64,000 bases of DNA from Aquitalea sp. LB_tupeE (GTDB taxonomy: Bacteria; Pseudomonadota; Gammaproteobacteria; Burkholderiales; Chromobacteriaceae). How positions within the stretch are numbered: position 1 is the stretch's first letter; every line of letters begins with the position of its first letter. The DNA lies in assembly GCF_013391415.1 (NCBI RefSeq), contig NZ_JACAXB010000034.1, positions 226,512 through 290,511 on the forward strand, read 5' to 3'. A model generated the notes under the pieces. It was not told the origin of the DNA. It was given only the letters and a program-made list of their open reading frames with translations, and did not search any database. Shown here in pieces: positions 1 to 9,198 of this stretch. Position numbers and translations under genes: made by a program.

Positions 1-368
1 CCATGTGGCAGTTCCGCTTCATGTTCTACGACTTGCCGGGCATGCTCGCGCGCAGCCCGCAGTTGCAGTCGGAATACCACCAGTTCGTCAATACCGAACT
101 CAAGGGCATCCTGGGTGAACATTTCCGCGAATTCATCCGTCTGGGCCTGCTCAAGATGGATGAGGAAGACATCGAGGCTGTCAGCATCAATATCTGGCTG
201 GTGGTGAAATTCTGGTTTGCTTTCGAGCAGACTTCACGCCCCAAGTCGCCCATTACCGAGGCCTCCGGCCATCGCGGTGTACGTCAGGTGATGGCGCTGC
301 TCAAGCCTTATGTGCAGCCGGACTTCATGGCTGCCTTCCAGCAACTGCAGGCACGCCACGCAGCCTGA
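1..368 (+). CDS. TetR-family transcriptional regulator, C-terminal part (5' partial)
   Basis: The window opens inside this gene; about 121 residues are visible, all helical. The segment with FRFMFYDLPGMLARSP followed by amphipathic helices resembles the ligand-binding half of TetR proteins with the PF13972-type C-terminal domain. The DNA-binding helix-turn-helix lies upstream of the window, so the family call rests on the C-terminal half only. It ends 76 bp from the end of the convergent efflux operon and shares a bidirectional hairpin with it. A TetR protein beside an ABC efflux operon is usually its repressor; here that is inference. In E. coli the comparable ybhGFSR operon is preceded by the TetR protein CecR, but the C-terminal domain here does not look like that subfamily. 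Confidence 0.7.
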   Translation, partial: MWQFRFMFYDLPGMLARSPQLQSEYHQFVNTELKGILGEHFREFIRLGLLKMDEEDIEAVSINIWLVVKFWFAFEQTSRPKSPITEASGHRGVRQVMALLKPYVQPDFMAAFQQLQARHAA

Positions 369-390
369 CTCAGTACCCGTCCAATGCGAC

Positions 391-420
391 AAGGCCGTTT
401 CCGTATGGAAACGGCTTGGT
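391..420. terminator. Bidirectional hairpin terminator between convergent genes
   Basis: A 9-bp perfect stem (GCCGTTTCC / GGAAACGGC, 394-402 and 407-415) with a GTAT loop is followed on the plus strand by TTGGTT. It sits between the TetR gene end and the end of the efflux operon and could serve both. Confidence 0.65.
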
Positions 421-444
421 TACATATCATCTCGCCAGTAAGTC

Positions 445-1596
445 TCAATCAAACTGACGACGAAACAGCAGCAAACCCGCCCCGAACACCAGCACACCAA
501 TACCGCTCATGCCCAGAATGGCGGGCTGCAAGTCTGCCAGTCCCTGCCCCTTCAGCAATATCCCGAAGGCAATGTCCAGGTAGTAATGCAAGGGCGAGGC
601 AAACATCAGGCCACGCAGCCAGCCGGGCATGGCTTCCGGTGGTGTCCAGGCACCGGACAAAAACAGCATGGGTGCCAGAATCAGAATCGACAGCATGCCT
701 GCCTGTGCCAGATTGCGCGCAATGGTGGCGGCAAACAGCCCCAGTCCGGCGGTGGTGAACACATACAGGCCCGACAGGGTAAAAAACAGCAGCAGGCTAC
801 CCTTCATCGGAATGGCAAACACCGGAATCAGCACCAGAAACAGGCTGAGCGCCACGCCGCACAGAATCACCCCAGTCATCGACACCACCTTGGGCAGCAA
901 AATGCCAAGGGGGGATAGCGGCGATACAATCAACTGCTCTACCGTGCCACGCTCTTTCTCGCGCACCATGGCGGCCGCGGGCAACAGCACGGCAAACACG
1001 GTGGCGATGTTCAGCATTTCCGCTATCCCCATAAACCAGCTGTCTTCCTGATTAGGGTTGTACCAGACGCGAATATCGTTCTGCACTTGTGGCAGGCTGC
1101 GGGCGGCCTCAGCCCCCATGCCCAGCCGCTGCATGGCACTCTCCAGCCCGTACTGGCTGACAATCTGCTGCGCATGGCTGGTGGCGAGAAACCCCAGTAC
1201 CGAGTTGGTGGTGTCCACCTGCATGGCCGGACTGGTGGGCCGGCCATTGGCCAGATCCCGACCAAACTGCGGCGGCACGGATAGCACCAGCATGGCACGG
1301 CCCTGATCCAGCGCAGCCAGGGCGGCAGCATCTTGCGACACCGTACCGTCGATACGAAAATACGGCTGCTGGAAGCGCGCCAGCAGCTCGCGCGACTGCG
1401 GGCTATGGTCCAGATCCTGCACCAGCGTGGCGGCATGGTTCAAGGACAAGGACACGCCGGAGGCGGCCAGAAATATATCCGCGGTAAAGGCATAGACGAT
1501 AAAGGCCAGCAATACCCGGTCGCGCCCCAGCTGCTTCAGTTCTTTCATCAGCATGACGGCAAAGCGCCGCCACGCCAGTTGCCATTCTGCTTTCAT
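445..1596 (-). CDS. ABC-2 type efflux permease (YbhR-like)
   Basis: Inner-membrane permease of about 383 residues, the last gene of a five-gene exporter operon. It has an N-terminal membrane anchor, a large periplasmic domain, and a C-terminal block of hydrophobic helices containing the ABC-2 permease segment VREKERGTVEQLIVSPLSP. The ATG at 1596 (MKAEWQLAWRRF) is chosen because it overlaps the stop of the preceding permease as ATGA, a sign of translational coupling; an upstream in-frame extension is low-quality sequence. Length and order match E. coli YbhR (about 368 residues). The substrate cannot be read from sequence; relatives export drugs, solvents or cations. Confidence 0.88.
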   Translation of the reverse strand: MKAEWQLAWRRFAVMLMKELKQLGRDRVLLAFIVYAFTADIFLAASGVSLSLNHAATLVQDLDHSPQSRELLARFQQPYFRIDGTVSQDAAALAALDQGRAMLVLSVPPQFGRDLANGRPTSPAMQVDTTNSVLGFLATSHAQQIVSQYGLESAMQRLGMGAEAARSLPQVQNDIRVWYNPNQEDSWFMGIAEMLNIATVFAVLLPAAAMVREKERGTVEQLIVSPLSPLGILLPKVVSMTGVILCGVALSLFLVLIPVFAIPMKGSLLLFFTLSGLYVFTTAGLGLFAATIARNLAQAGMLSILILAPMLFLSGAWTPPEAMPGWLRGLMFASPLHYYLDIAFGILLKGQGLADLQPAILGMSGIGVLVFGAGLLLFRRQFD

Positions 1597-2747
1597 ATGT
1601 TCGGCCTCTTGCTGAACAACTGATAGCCGGCGGCAAACAGCAGGCAGGCATACACAGCCAGCACCGCCAGCGGTCGCCACAAGGACATCAGCCCCACCCC
1701 TTTAAGGAAGCAGCCCACCACAATATCGGTGTAATACATGGCCGGCATCAGTTGCGCCACCACATGCGCACCGGACCCCAGCGACACGATGGGAATGATC
1801 AGGCCGGAGTACAGCACCGCCGGAATCATGGTCACCACCATGGTGACAATCATCGCTGCCACCTGGGTGCGTACCAGTACCGACACCAACAAGCCAATGC
1901 CAGTGGTGCACAGCACATACACCAGCGTAGCGGGCAGGAAAAACAACAAGCTGCCCTTGAACGGCACCTGGTACAGCAACACCGCCAGCAACCACAGCAG
2001 CAAAATATTGACGCTGGAGATGGCCACATAAGGCGCCAGTTTGCCCACCAGAAACTCACCACGACTGACATTCGATGCATAGATATTGAAGATGGAGCCA
2101 TTTTCTTTTTCCCGCACCACCCCCAGAGCGGTGAGGAAGGGCGGCGACAGCATCAGGATGACCATGATCAGTTTGGGAGCCAGTGACCAGATGCTGGACA
2201 CGCTCTGGTTGTACAGATAGCGCGACTCCAGCGCGATAGGCGTCAACTGCGCCAGCGCCTCCTGCTGCGACAGCCCGCTGGCATGCGACACCGCCTGCGC
2301 CACCGCTGCAAGGCTGAAGGCGGCATTGATGGCCGCGACATAGCCCTTGGTGGTCATGGCTCGGCTGGGGAAGCTGCCATCCACCAGGGTCTGAATGGCC
2401 GCCGGACGGCCCTGGGCCAGCGTTTTGCCAAACTGTGGCGGAATCACCAACACCACCCGCACCGCGCCGGAACCAATCAGCTGTGCGGCATCGCGCTCAT
2501 CCCCGGCATAGCCGCGAAACTGGAAATAGCGCGAATCGATAAAACGGTAGGCATAGTCGCGGCTGGCGGCGCTGCGGTCATGGTCCACCACGGCAAACGG
2601 TATGTTCTCCACGTCCAGCGACAGGCCATAGCCAAACAACAACATCAGCAAAGCCGGCACCACAAAGGCCAGGGTGAAGAACAGGCGGTCGCGTACGATT
2701 TCGCGCCACTCCTTGCTGGCAATTGCCAGCACCCGTTGCAGATTCAT
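1593..2747 (-). CDS. ABC-2 type efflux permease (YbhS-like)
   Basis: Second permease of the exporter, 384 residues. It begins MNLQRVLAIASKEWREIVRD, carries one N-terminal membrane helix, then a periplasmic domain, then about five helices including VREKENGSIFNIYASNVSRGE, the conserved ABC-2 coupling segment. The start at 2747 overlaps the ATPase stop as ATGA, and its own stop overlaps the next permease in the same way. A 113-codon upstream extension is rejected because it is Ala/Gly/Cys-rich and lies over the ATPase gene in another frame. It presumably forms a heterodimer with the neighbouring permease, driven by the fused double ATPase. Confidence 0.88.
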   Translation of the reverse strand: MNLQRVLAIASKEWREIVRDRLFFTLAFVVPALLMLLFGYGLSLDVENIPFAVVDHDRSAASRDYAYRFIDSRYFQFRGYAGDERDAAQLIGSGAVRVVLVIPPQFGKTLAQGRPAAIQTLVDGSFPSRAMTTKGYVAAINAAFSLAAVAQAVSHASGLSQQEALAQLTPIALESRYLYNQSVSSIWSLAPKLIMVILMLSPPFLTALGVVREKENGSIFNIYASNVSRGEFLVGKLAPYVAISSVNILLLWLLAVLLYQVPFKGSLLFFLPATLVYVLCTTGIGLLVSVLVRTQVAAMIVTMVVTMIPAVLYSGLIIPIVSLGSGAHVVAQLMPAMYYTDIVVGCFLKGVGLMSLWRPLAVLAVYACLLFAAGYQLFSKRPNI

Positions 2748-4678
2748 GGCTGCCCTCCCCCTTGGCTTTGTGCCTCCAGCTGGCTGACACGCTGTACAAA
2801 GACATCTTCCATGGCGATGGGGCGCGGCTGCGGCGGCCGCTCCACCCCCAGCGTGCGCAGCACTTGCTGCAGCCGCTCCACATCCGGCGTCAGCACATGC
2901 AAGGCACTGCCATAAGGCAACACATTGGCAAAACCGGCTGCCTGCAAGGGGGACACCAGGGCTGCGGCATGATCGGCATACACCCGGTACAGCTGGCCGG
3001 CCTCGGTCAGCACCTGCTGCTTCATCTGCTGCGGCGAGGCATCCGCCACCACCCGCCCGGCAAACATCAGCGCCAGATGATCGCAATGCTCGGCTTCACT
3101 CATGTAATGGGTGGTCACCAGCAAGGCCACACCATCCTGCCGCGACAGGCGGAACAGGATGTCCCAGAAGGCGCGCCGCCCCAAGGGGTCCACCCCGCTG
3201 GTGGGTTCGTCCAGAAACAGCACCCGGGGCTGATGCACCAGCGCGCAGCCCAAGGCCAGGCGCTGGCGCAGGCCCATGGGCAGGGCCGCTGCCAGCGCGT
3301 TTTCATGACCATGCAGGCCCGCCATGTCCAGAATCCATTGCAGGCGGACATCACGCGCCTTGCGATCCAGCCCGTAAATACCGGCATAGAGGCGGATGTT
3401 TTCCACCACGCTCAGATCCAGATACAGCGAAAAGGCCTGCGACATATAGCCAATGCGCGACTTGATCAGGGCACCGGCCTGTTGCATGTCTGCGCCCGCC
3501 ACCCGACCGCTGCCACTGCTGGGCGGCAGGATGCCGGTCAGCATCTTGATGGCCGTGGTCTTGCCGGCACCGTTGGCACCCAACAGGCCGAAGATTTCCC
3601 CCTGGCGCACCTGAAAACTGACATCGCCCACTGCAACAAAATCGCCAAAGCGCTTGCCCAGCCCCTTGGCTTCAATGGCCAGTTCCCGGCCAGCCAGTTC
3701 GCTCCTTGTGTGCGCCAACAGGTCAACCGGCACCGTGGCAGCATTCTGCTTGCCGCCCAGCATGGCGACAAACACGTCTTCCAGCTCGGCATCCAGCACA
3801 TCCAGCTGCTGGCACTCCAGCCCTTGCAGCACATCGACCACCTGCTGGCGGGCTGCAGGCTGATCAGCCTCAGGCACAAACAGTCGGATTTCCGGCCCCA
3901 TGGCTTCGCACTGCGGCCAGCACACCGCCAGCCGCTGCATGGCGGTCAACTGCGGCTCTACCCGGCACTGCACGATCCAGCCCGGCGCTTGTTGCAGGAT
4001 TTGCGCCGGGTTGCCTTCGGCCAGCTTGCGGCCCTGATGCAGCAGGCTCATGCGGGTAAAGCGGCTGGCCTCGTCCATATAGGCGGTGGACACCAGCGCC
4101 GTCAGGCCCTGCTCGGCAATCAGCCGGGCCAGAATGGCCCAGAAGTCGCGGCGCGATACCGGGTCTACCCCGGTGGTGGGCTCATCCAGAATGATCAGCT
4201 GCGGCGCATGAATCAGCGTGCATACCAGTCCCAGCTTCTGCTTCATGCCGCCGGACAGCTGTTTCATCGGGCGATGACGAAATGCCGCCAGCCGGGTAAT
4301 GGCCAGCAATTGTTCCTTGCGTGCTGCGGCCTCGGCACGCGGCACCAGCCGCAGTCGGGCAAAGAAGTCGACATTCTCCTCGATGGACAGATCGCCATAC
4401 AGGTTCTGCCCCAGGCCTTGCGGCATCAGGCCGATGCGCCCCTTGATGGCTTCGGCATGACGCTCGCTATCCAGTAACTGGCCAAACACCTCCAGCTGGC
4501 CATGCTCAAAGGACAACACCCCGGCCACGGCCTTCATCAGGCTGGATTTGCCCGCGCCGTCCGGGCCGATCAGCCCATACAGCTCGCCGCGGCGCACGTC
4601 GAGGTCCAGGCCTTGTACGGCCACCTGCGCGCCGTACTGCTTGCCAAAGCCACTGGCCTTGATGATGGTATCGCTCAT
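2744..4678 (-). CDS. Fused double ATP-binding protein of an ABC-2 exporter (YbhF/RbbA-like)
   Basis: A 644-residue protein with two complete nucleotide-binding domains. Domain 1 has Walker A GPDGAGKS (38-45), signature LSGGM (141-145) and Walker B LIILDEP (161-167). Domain 2 has Walker A GANGAGKT (367-374) and Walker B VLFLDEPTSGVDP (486-498), but its signature is LPMGLRQR (466-473) rather than LSGGQ. A linker of about 70 residues joins them; E. coli YbhF is somewhat shorter at 578. One ATPase site, formed by the degenerate signature, may therefore be weak. It lies 2 bp after the HlyD-like gene and overlaps the first permease by 4 bp, so the five genes are clearly one transcription unit. Confidence 0.9.
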   Translation of the reverse strand: MSDTIIKASGFGKQYGAQVAVQGLDLDVRRGELYGLIGPDGAGKSSLMKAVAGVLSFEHGQLEVFGQLLDSERHAEAIKGRIGLMPQGLGQNLYGDLSIEENVDFFARLRLVPRAEAAARKEQLLAITRLAAFRHRPMKQLSGGMKQKLGLVCTLIHAPQLIILDEPTTGVDPVSRRDFWAILARLIAEQGLTALVSTAYMDEASRFTRMSLLHQGRKLAEGNPAQILQQAPGWIVQCRVEPQLTAMQRLAVCWPQCEAMGPEIRLFVPEADQPAARQQVVDVLQGLECQQLDVLDAELEDVFVAMLGGKQNAATVPVDLLAHTRSELAGRELAIEAKGLGKRFGDFVAVGDVSFQVRQGEIFGLLGANGAGKTTAIKMLTGILPPSSGSGRVAGADMQQAGALIKSRIGYMSQAFSLYLDLSVVENIRLYAGIYGLDRKARDVRLQWILDMAGLHGHENALAAALPMGLRQRLALGCALVHQPRVLFLDEPTSGVDPLGRRAFWDILFRLSRQDGVALLVTTHYMSEAEHCDHLALMFAGRVVADASPQQMKQQVLTEAGQLYRVYADHAAALVSPLQAAGFANVLPYGSALHVLTPDVERLQQVLRTLGVERPPQPRPIAMEDVFVQRVSQLEAQSQGGGQP

Positions 4679-4680
4679 GG

Positions 4681-5592
4681 TTACCAGCGCGGGGCTTGCC
4701 AGGCCACCCCTTCTTTCCAGCGGATGACGGCATCGGCCGGCAAGCCGGGCGTCAGGCGCAATTGCGGATTGCTGCTCAGGCTGAGTTTGACCGCATACAC
4801 CAGCTTCACTCGCTCATCAGGCGTTTGCACTTCCTTGGGGGTGAATTCGGCACGCGCCGCAATATGACTCACCGTGGCGGCAAACGGATGATCGGGAAAG
4901 GCATCGGTTCTGATTTGCGCAGGCAGGCCAAGGCGGATCTTGCCGATCTGGTTTTCCGGCACATACACCTTCAGGTAAAGACGGTTCAGGTCCACCAGCT
5001 CCACCACCCCGCCGCCCGCCGCCAGCATTTCGCCCGGCTCACGCAGGCGATTGCTGACCATGCCACCGGAAGGCGCGGTCAATTGCAATTCGCGCAGCAC
5101 GGCAGTGGCTTCGGCCACCGCAGCTTCGGCCTGATGGATTTGCTCCGCCGCCTGTACAGCCTGGCTGCGGGCGCTGACAGCAGCCAGTTGCATCTGCTCG
5201 GCATGCATGCGGTCTACCGAGCCGCGCGCCAGCAAGTCGGCAAAGCGGGCGGCGTCCTTGCCCGCCTGTGCCGAAGCGGCGGTGGCGCGCTGCTGCTGGG
5301 CACGGGCGGCAGCCAGGCTGGCCTGGGCGGCGCGCAAGCGGGCCGTCACTTCATCCGAATGCAGAGTGGCCAATAACTGGCCACTGCTGACCATATCGCC
5401 TTCGCGCACCTTGACCGTTTCCAGCCGCCCCGGGTATTTGCTGGCCACCAGCACGCTGTCGCCCTCCAGTCGGCCATTGGCCTGGATCAGCCCTTCCGGC
5501 AGCCCACGGTCGCGTGCTTGCCAGATGCCATAGCCAAGCGCACCAGCCAATGCCAGTACCACGCCCGCCATCACCACTTTGCTTTTGTTCAT
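4681..5592 (-). CDS. HlyD-family periplasmic adaptor (YbhG-like)
   Basis: Membrane fusion protein of 303 residues. An N-terminal membrane anchor (roughly residues 5-25) is followed by a lipoyl half-motif (GRLETVKVREGDMVSSGQLL), an alanine-rich coiled-coil hairpin (about 75-155) and a beta-barrel region (LTAPSGGMVSNRLREPGEML). It should bridge the inner-membrane ABC permeases and the TolC-like channel encoded one base upstream. The start codon at 5592 is separated by one base from the stop of the channel gene. Length and architecture fit YbhG/EmrA-type adaptors. Confidence 0.88.
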   Translation of the reverse strand: MNKSKVVMAGVVLALAGALGYGIWQARDRGLPEGLIQANGRLEGDSVLVASKYPGRLETVKVREGDMVSSGQLLATLHSDEVTARLRAAQASLAAARAQQQRATAASAQAGKDAARFADLLARGSVDRMHAEQMQLAAVSARSQAVQAAEQIHQAEAAVAEATAVLRELQLTAPSGGMVSNRLREPGEMLAAGGGVVELVDLNRLYLKVYVPENQIGKIRLGLPAQIRTDAFPDHPFAATVSHIAARAEFTPKEVQTPDERVKLVYAVKLSLSSNPQLRLTPGLPADAVIRWKEGVAWQAPRW

Positions 5593-5593
5593 G

Positions 5594-6916
5594 TCACAAC
5601 TCGCCGATGGCCCGTTGCAAGGCCACTACCGCCAGGGCGTGGTCGTAACGGGCGTTGAACAGATTGCGCTGGCTGTCTGCACGCCGCACTTCGGCGGCCA
5701 GCACCTCGGTCTGATTGGCCAGGCCATTGCGATAGCGATCGCGCTGGATGGCCAGGTATTCGTCTGCCGACAGCAAGGCAGCCTCAGCCACGCGGATACG
5801 TGCCGCTGCTTCGATTTGCTGGCTATGGCTGCGCTCCACTTCCAGCGCAATCAGGCTGCGGGCTTCCAGCAACTGGTCCTGCACCGCGCTGGCTTGCTCG
5901 CTGACACTGCCGGCGCGGGCGCGGATCAGCCCGCTATCAAACACACTCCAGCTGACCCCCAGCCCGACCGAGCCCACTCCTTTGTTCACCAGATACGGGT
6001 TTTTCAGATAGCTGTAGGCGGCATACACCCCTAGTTGCGGCTGGCTTTCGGCGCGCACACTGCGCGCATTGGCCTGCAAGGATTCGGACCATTCTGCCAG
6101 GCCCGCCAGCTCCGGCCTTTGCTGCAAGGCGCGCTGCTGCAAAACCGCCAGACTGCGCCCATCTGCGGCCAGCACCAGCTCATCCACCTGCACCGGCTGA
6201 CTGAAGTCACGTCCCAGCAGGCGGTTGTAGGCAGCCTGGCTCAGCGTTTCTGCCTGCTGGGCCGAAATCAGCTTTTGCTCGGCATCGGCCACGGCCAGGG
6301 CTGCACCCAGCACATCTGCGCGTGCCACCACGCCTTTACGGAAGAAATTGTTCACATCCCGCTGATAGGCTTGCAGGCTGTGCAGATACTGGCTGGCAAC
6401 CGCTGCCGCATGTCGCGCGCGCAGCACATTGACATAGGCGTCCGCCACTTGCAGGCGCAGGGACTGGCGTACCTGCTCGCGGGCGTAGCGACTGGCTGAT
6501 GTCGCAGCTGCAGCCGACTGCTGCAGAGCAGTGAGCCTGCCACCGGTATACAAGGGCAGGCCCAGCCGGGCATTGGCATAACGTACATCCCGGTTACTGA
6601 GCGGCGCGTCCACGGTGGCAGGCAGATGCAGGCCCAGCGCGCCCAGGCCTTGGGTCAGCGGGCTGATATCCAGCCGGGCTGTCGGGGTGCTGTCCAGCTG
6701 GCTGATACCCGCATCCAGGGTCAACGAGGGCCCACCTGCTGCCTGGGCAGCCTCTTCTTGCGAACGGGCAGCATCTACCTTGCGGGCCTCAGCGCGCAGA
6801 CTGTGACTGTATTGCTCGGCCTGCTGCCAGGCTTGCTGCAATGATTCCGCCAGGACAGGGCAGCTCAGTACAGACAGACCCAGCCACAGCGGTAAAAACT
6901 TGCCTGAAAATGCCAT
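5594..6916 (-). CDS. TolC-family outer membrane efflux channel
   Basis: About 440 residues. From the ATG at 6916 the protein starts MAFSGKFLPLWLGLSVL with a signal peptide probably cleaved near VLA/ES. Two repeated long helical segments (each with conserved QQ/RAR and Y-x-x-x-L patterns) and the RAEARKVDAARSQEEAAQA start are typical of outer membrane efflux proteins. A GTG at 6931 would add five residues, but it lies inside the palindromic operator-like sequence and has no ribosome site, so I prefer 6916. First gene of the exporter operon; E. coli's ybh operon lacks its own channel, so this unit is self-contained. Confidence 0.88.
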   Translation of the reverse strand: MAFSGKFLPLWLGLSVLSCPVLAESLQQAWQQAEQYSHSLRAEARKVDAARSQEEAAQAAGGPSLTLDAGISQLDSTPTARLDISPLTQGLGALGLHLPATVDAPLSNRDVRYANARLGLPLYTGGRLTALQQSAAAATSASRYAREQVRQSLRLQVADAYVNVLRARHAAAVASQYLHSLQAYQRDVNNFFRKGVVARADVLGAALAVADAEQKLISAQQAETLSQAAYNRLLGRDFSQPVQVDELVLAADGRSLAVLQQRALQQRPELAGLAEWSESLQANARSVRAESQPQLGVYAAYSYLKNPYLVNKGVGSVGLGVSWSVFDSGLIRARAGSVSEQASAVQDQLLEARSLIALEVERSHSQQIEAAARIRVAEAALLSADEYLAIQRDRYRNGLANQTEVLAAEVRRADSQRNLFNARYDHALAVVALQRAIGEL

Positions 6917-6920
6917 TGAA

Positions 6921-6940
6921 GTAATGAACACTCATTCATC
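6921..6940. promoter_or_regulatory. Palindromic operator-like site at the start of the efflux operon
   Basis: On the plus strand, AATGAACACTCATTCAT (6923-6939) contains two nested inverted repeats: AATGA-N4-TCATT and ATGAA-N6-TTCAT. It lies directly before the first start codon, where a TetR repressor would block transcription. Compositionally it resembles TetR operators, and the TetR gene at the left edge is the obvious candidate partner. No binding is shown by the sequence. Confidence 0.45.
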
Positions 6941-7028
6941 AATAATGCCCTCAGTATATTGCAACTGCATAGACGGTTATTGCGCTTGATCAGTCAAACC
7001 GAAGCAAAAATGGAAAGATGAACAATAC

Positions 7029-7068
7029 AAAGCCCGAAAATGCCTGATAACCGGCATTTTCGGGCTTT
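7029..7068 (-). terminator. Strong hairpin after the GMC oxidoreductase gene
   Basis: A 16-bp perfect stem (arms 7029-7044 and 7053-7068, core AGCCCGAAAATGCC) with an 8-base loop, just past the stop at 7081. The uridine run on the minus strand is poor. Confidence 0.6.
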
Positions 7069-7080
7069 TGCTCTAGAGAT

Positions 7081-8685
7081 TCAGGCTTTCAATGCCGCGC
7101 GCAACTGATGTGCGGCCCGCAGGGCAAAGGCATAGATGGACAGTTGCGGATTGGCACCGATGCTGGTGGGAAAGACGGAACCGTCGATAATGCTCAAATT
7201 GCGCAGTGCCCAGTGTTGGCCGTATTCATCCACCACACCGCTATCCGGCTGGCTGCTCATGGCAGCTCCACCCATGACATGGGCACTGACCAGCCGGGCC
7301 AGCAAGGGCTTGAGCGGCAGCCGGTTAATCATTTCCCGCGCATCCTTCCAGTTGGCCTGTAGCGTTGCCTGTTCGTGAATCACCTGCACCTGGCGCGCCC
7401 CGGCGGCAAATTGCAGTTCCGCCATGGTGAGCCAGCTGCGCCGCACCCCTTCCCACAATACATCGTTCAGCGGGTAATCCAGCTCGGGCGAGCCATCGGC
7501 ACGCAGGCGCACCACCCCACCCTGGCTTTCCGGATGAAAACCATCGCGCAGCAAGGCCAGCATCACATGCAGATGCGGCAGCTGCTGCATCAGGCTGGCC
7601 GTGTGCTGGCCAAAGCCCGACAGCGTCACCCCCACCAGCAGCGGATGCACCGGCGGTACTTCCAGCTTGTAGCCCAGCGGGCCGTCCAGCGCTTGGGTAT
7701 GCATGAAGTGGTCGGAATACACGGTTTGCGGTGCGCCGTTATAGGCCTCGATACGCTGCGGCATCACCGCACCGCAAATGGCGACCGGGTGCAGGAAGGT
7801 ACGCTTACCTACCTGCGCCCCTCCCAGGCTGCTGCGCAACAAAATGGCCGGGCTGCCAATGGCCCCCGCAGCCAACACCACATGCGCGGCATTCACCTTA
7901 AATCGACGGCCGGTGAGACTGTGACCGTCTGCCGCCAGCAGCACGCCCTCCGCCCCTTGCAAGGCCTTGCCGTCCGTAGTGGGGACCAGCCGCTCCACGC
8001 GAGCCCGCGCCAACAAGGCGGCCTTGTGCTGCAAGGCTGCTGGAATGGTGGTCACCAGCATGGACTGCTTGGCATTGGTGGCACAGCCCATGCCGCAATA
8101 GCCCAGATTCCAGCAACCGCGCACATTGCGCCGGATGCGGCCATGCTTGAGGCCCAGCGCCTGACAGCCCTGCTCCAGCACGCTGTTGTTGGGATTGGGG
8201 TCGGTCTGCCAATCGGCAATACCCAGCCGGGCTTCCGCCATGTCAAACCACGGTGCCATGGCTTGCGGGTTGAGCCCGTGCAGGCCATAACGCTCACCCC
8301 ACCAGTTGAGGGTGTCGGCCGGGGTGCGAAAAGCACTGGTCCAGTTGACCGTGGTGCTGCCACCCACGGTACGGCCTTGCAGGATGTTGATGGCCTTGTC
8401 GGCCGTCTTGCGACTGGCGGCCTCCTGATACAGCTCGGGATAGGCCTTGGCTTCCAGCAGGCGGAAATCTCGCGAGCTACGCAATGCACCCTCTTCCACC
8501 ATCAGCACATCCAGCCCGTCCTGGGCCAGCACCTCGGCCGTCATGCCACCGCCAGCACCGGTGCCGATGATCAGCACGTCGCAGTGCAGTTGCAAGTCCT
8601 GTTGCTGGGTGGCACCGTCCAGCACACGCCAGCCGTCGGCCACACCCTGGGCAATCGGGTCGGGCAAGCTCATCGGTGTCGTCAT
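7081..8685 (-). CDS. GMC-family FAD-dependent alcohol oxidoreductase
   Basis: A 534-residue flavoprotein of the glucose-methanol-choline family. The FAD-binding motif VLIIGTGAGGGMTAEVLAQ lies near residues 37-55; GRTVGGSTTVNW is the family's second FAD contact; the C-terminal AHVMGGAAMSSQP and DGSVFPTSIGANPQ carry the conserved active-site His and Asn. A GYCGMGCATNAK cysteine motif resembles long-chain alcohol oxidases. There is no signal peptide of its own, but its start overlaps by 4 bp a small Tat-signal protein, as in FAD-glucose dehydrogenase complexes where the small subunit carries the catalytic one across the membrane. With the aldehyde dehydrogenase upstream it probably oxidises an alcohol to an acid; substrate unknown. 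Confidence 0.85.
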   Translation of the reverse strand: MTTPMSLPDPIAQGVADGWRVLDGATQQQDLQLHCDVLIIGTGAGGGMTAEVLAQDGLDVLMVEEGALRSSRDFRLLEAKAYPELYQEAASRKTADKAINILQGRTVGGSTTVNWTSAFRTPADTLNWWGERYGLHGLNPQAMAPWFDMAEARLGIADWQTDPNPNNSVLEQGCQALGLKHGRIRRNVRGCWNLGYCGMGCATNAKQSMLVTTIPAALQHKAALLARARVERLVPTTDGKALQGAEGVLLAADGHSLTGRRFKVNAAHVVLAAGAIGSPAILLRSSLGGAQVGKRTFLHPVAICGAVMPQRIEAYNGAPQTVYSDHFMHTQALDGPLGYKLEVPPVHPLLVGVTLSGFGQHTASLMQQLPHLHVMLALLRDGFHPESQGGVVRLRADGSPELDYPLNDVLWEGVRRSWLTMAELQFAAGARQVQVIHEQATLQANWKDAREMINRLPLKPLLARLVSAHVMGGAAMSSQPDSGVVDEYGQHWALRNLSIIDGSVFPTSIGANPQLSIYAFALRAAHQLRAALKA

Positions 8686-9197
8686 GGCAGTAAACTCATG
8701 ATGTGTGGCGGTTGCTGATACGCGATGGCGCTCCAGCTGGCCGGGTTACCAAACCAGGCGGCATTGATCAGCGCATGCAGTGCCTGATAAGCCGAGCGCA
8801 GCAATAACAGCGGGCTTTGCTGCCAGCTACGCAAGAAGTTGCCCAGCTCGGTTTCAGATGCCTGCGCCCAGGGGCTGCGCACCCCGGCCAGCCAGCGCCG
8901 CGCCCAGCGATTGGCCAGCAAGTCGAATAGCTGGCGTAACTCCTGCTGGATGGCGGGCAGCAGATTGCTGATTGCCACATCCACCCCGCGCACGATGTCA
9001 TTCACCGGCAGGCCGGACAGGCCCAACATGACCGGAGCAATGCTGCGGAGGATTTGCGCGTCGGCAGGCTGCAAAAAATGCAAGGCCGGCTCAGCAGTGG
9101 CGGGCCAGTCCGCTTGTGGTGTCGCCAGCAGGCCTGCGGCCAGCAACACCACGCTGCCGGCCATGCCGGTCTTGATCAGTTGGCGGCGCGTCAGCAT
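8682..9197 (-). CDS. Small twin-arginine-signal protein, probable GMC partner subunit
   Basis: 171 residues starting MLTRRQLIKTGMAGSVVLLAAGLLA, a Tat-type leader (RRQLIK followed by a hydrophobic stretch). The remainder is helical with no recognised catalytic motif. Position and size match the small gamma-like subunits (gluconate 2-dehydrogenase subunit 3 type) that accompany GMC dehydrogenases, and the 4-bp overlap with the GMC gene points to co-translation. One base separates it from the aldehyde dehydrogenase stop. Function as chaperone or export partner is inferred from context. Confidence 0.65.
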   Translation of the reverse strand: MLTRRQLIKTGMAGSVVLLAAGLLATPQADWPATAEPALHFLQPADAQILRSIAPVMLGLSGLPVNDIVRGVDVAISNLLPAIQQELRQLFDLLANRWARRWLAGVRSPWAQASETELGNFLRSWQQSPLLLLRSAYQALHALINAAWFGNPASWSAIAYQQPPHIMSLLP

Positions 9198-9198
9198 G

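Noticed and set aside
2723..4477. A 584-codon plus-strand open frame over the double ATPase gene
   Set aside because: It is rich in His, Gln and Arg, matches no family, and is antisense to a clear ABC ATPase; such frames are common in GC-rich DNA.
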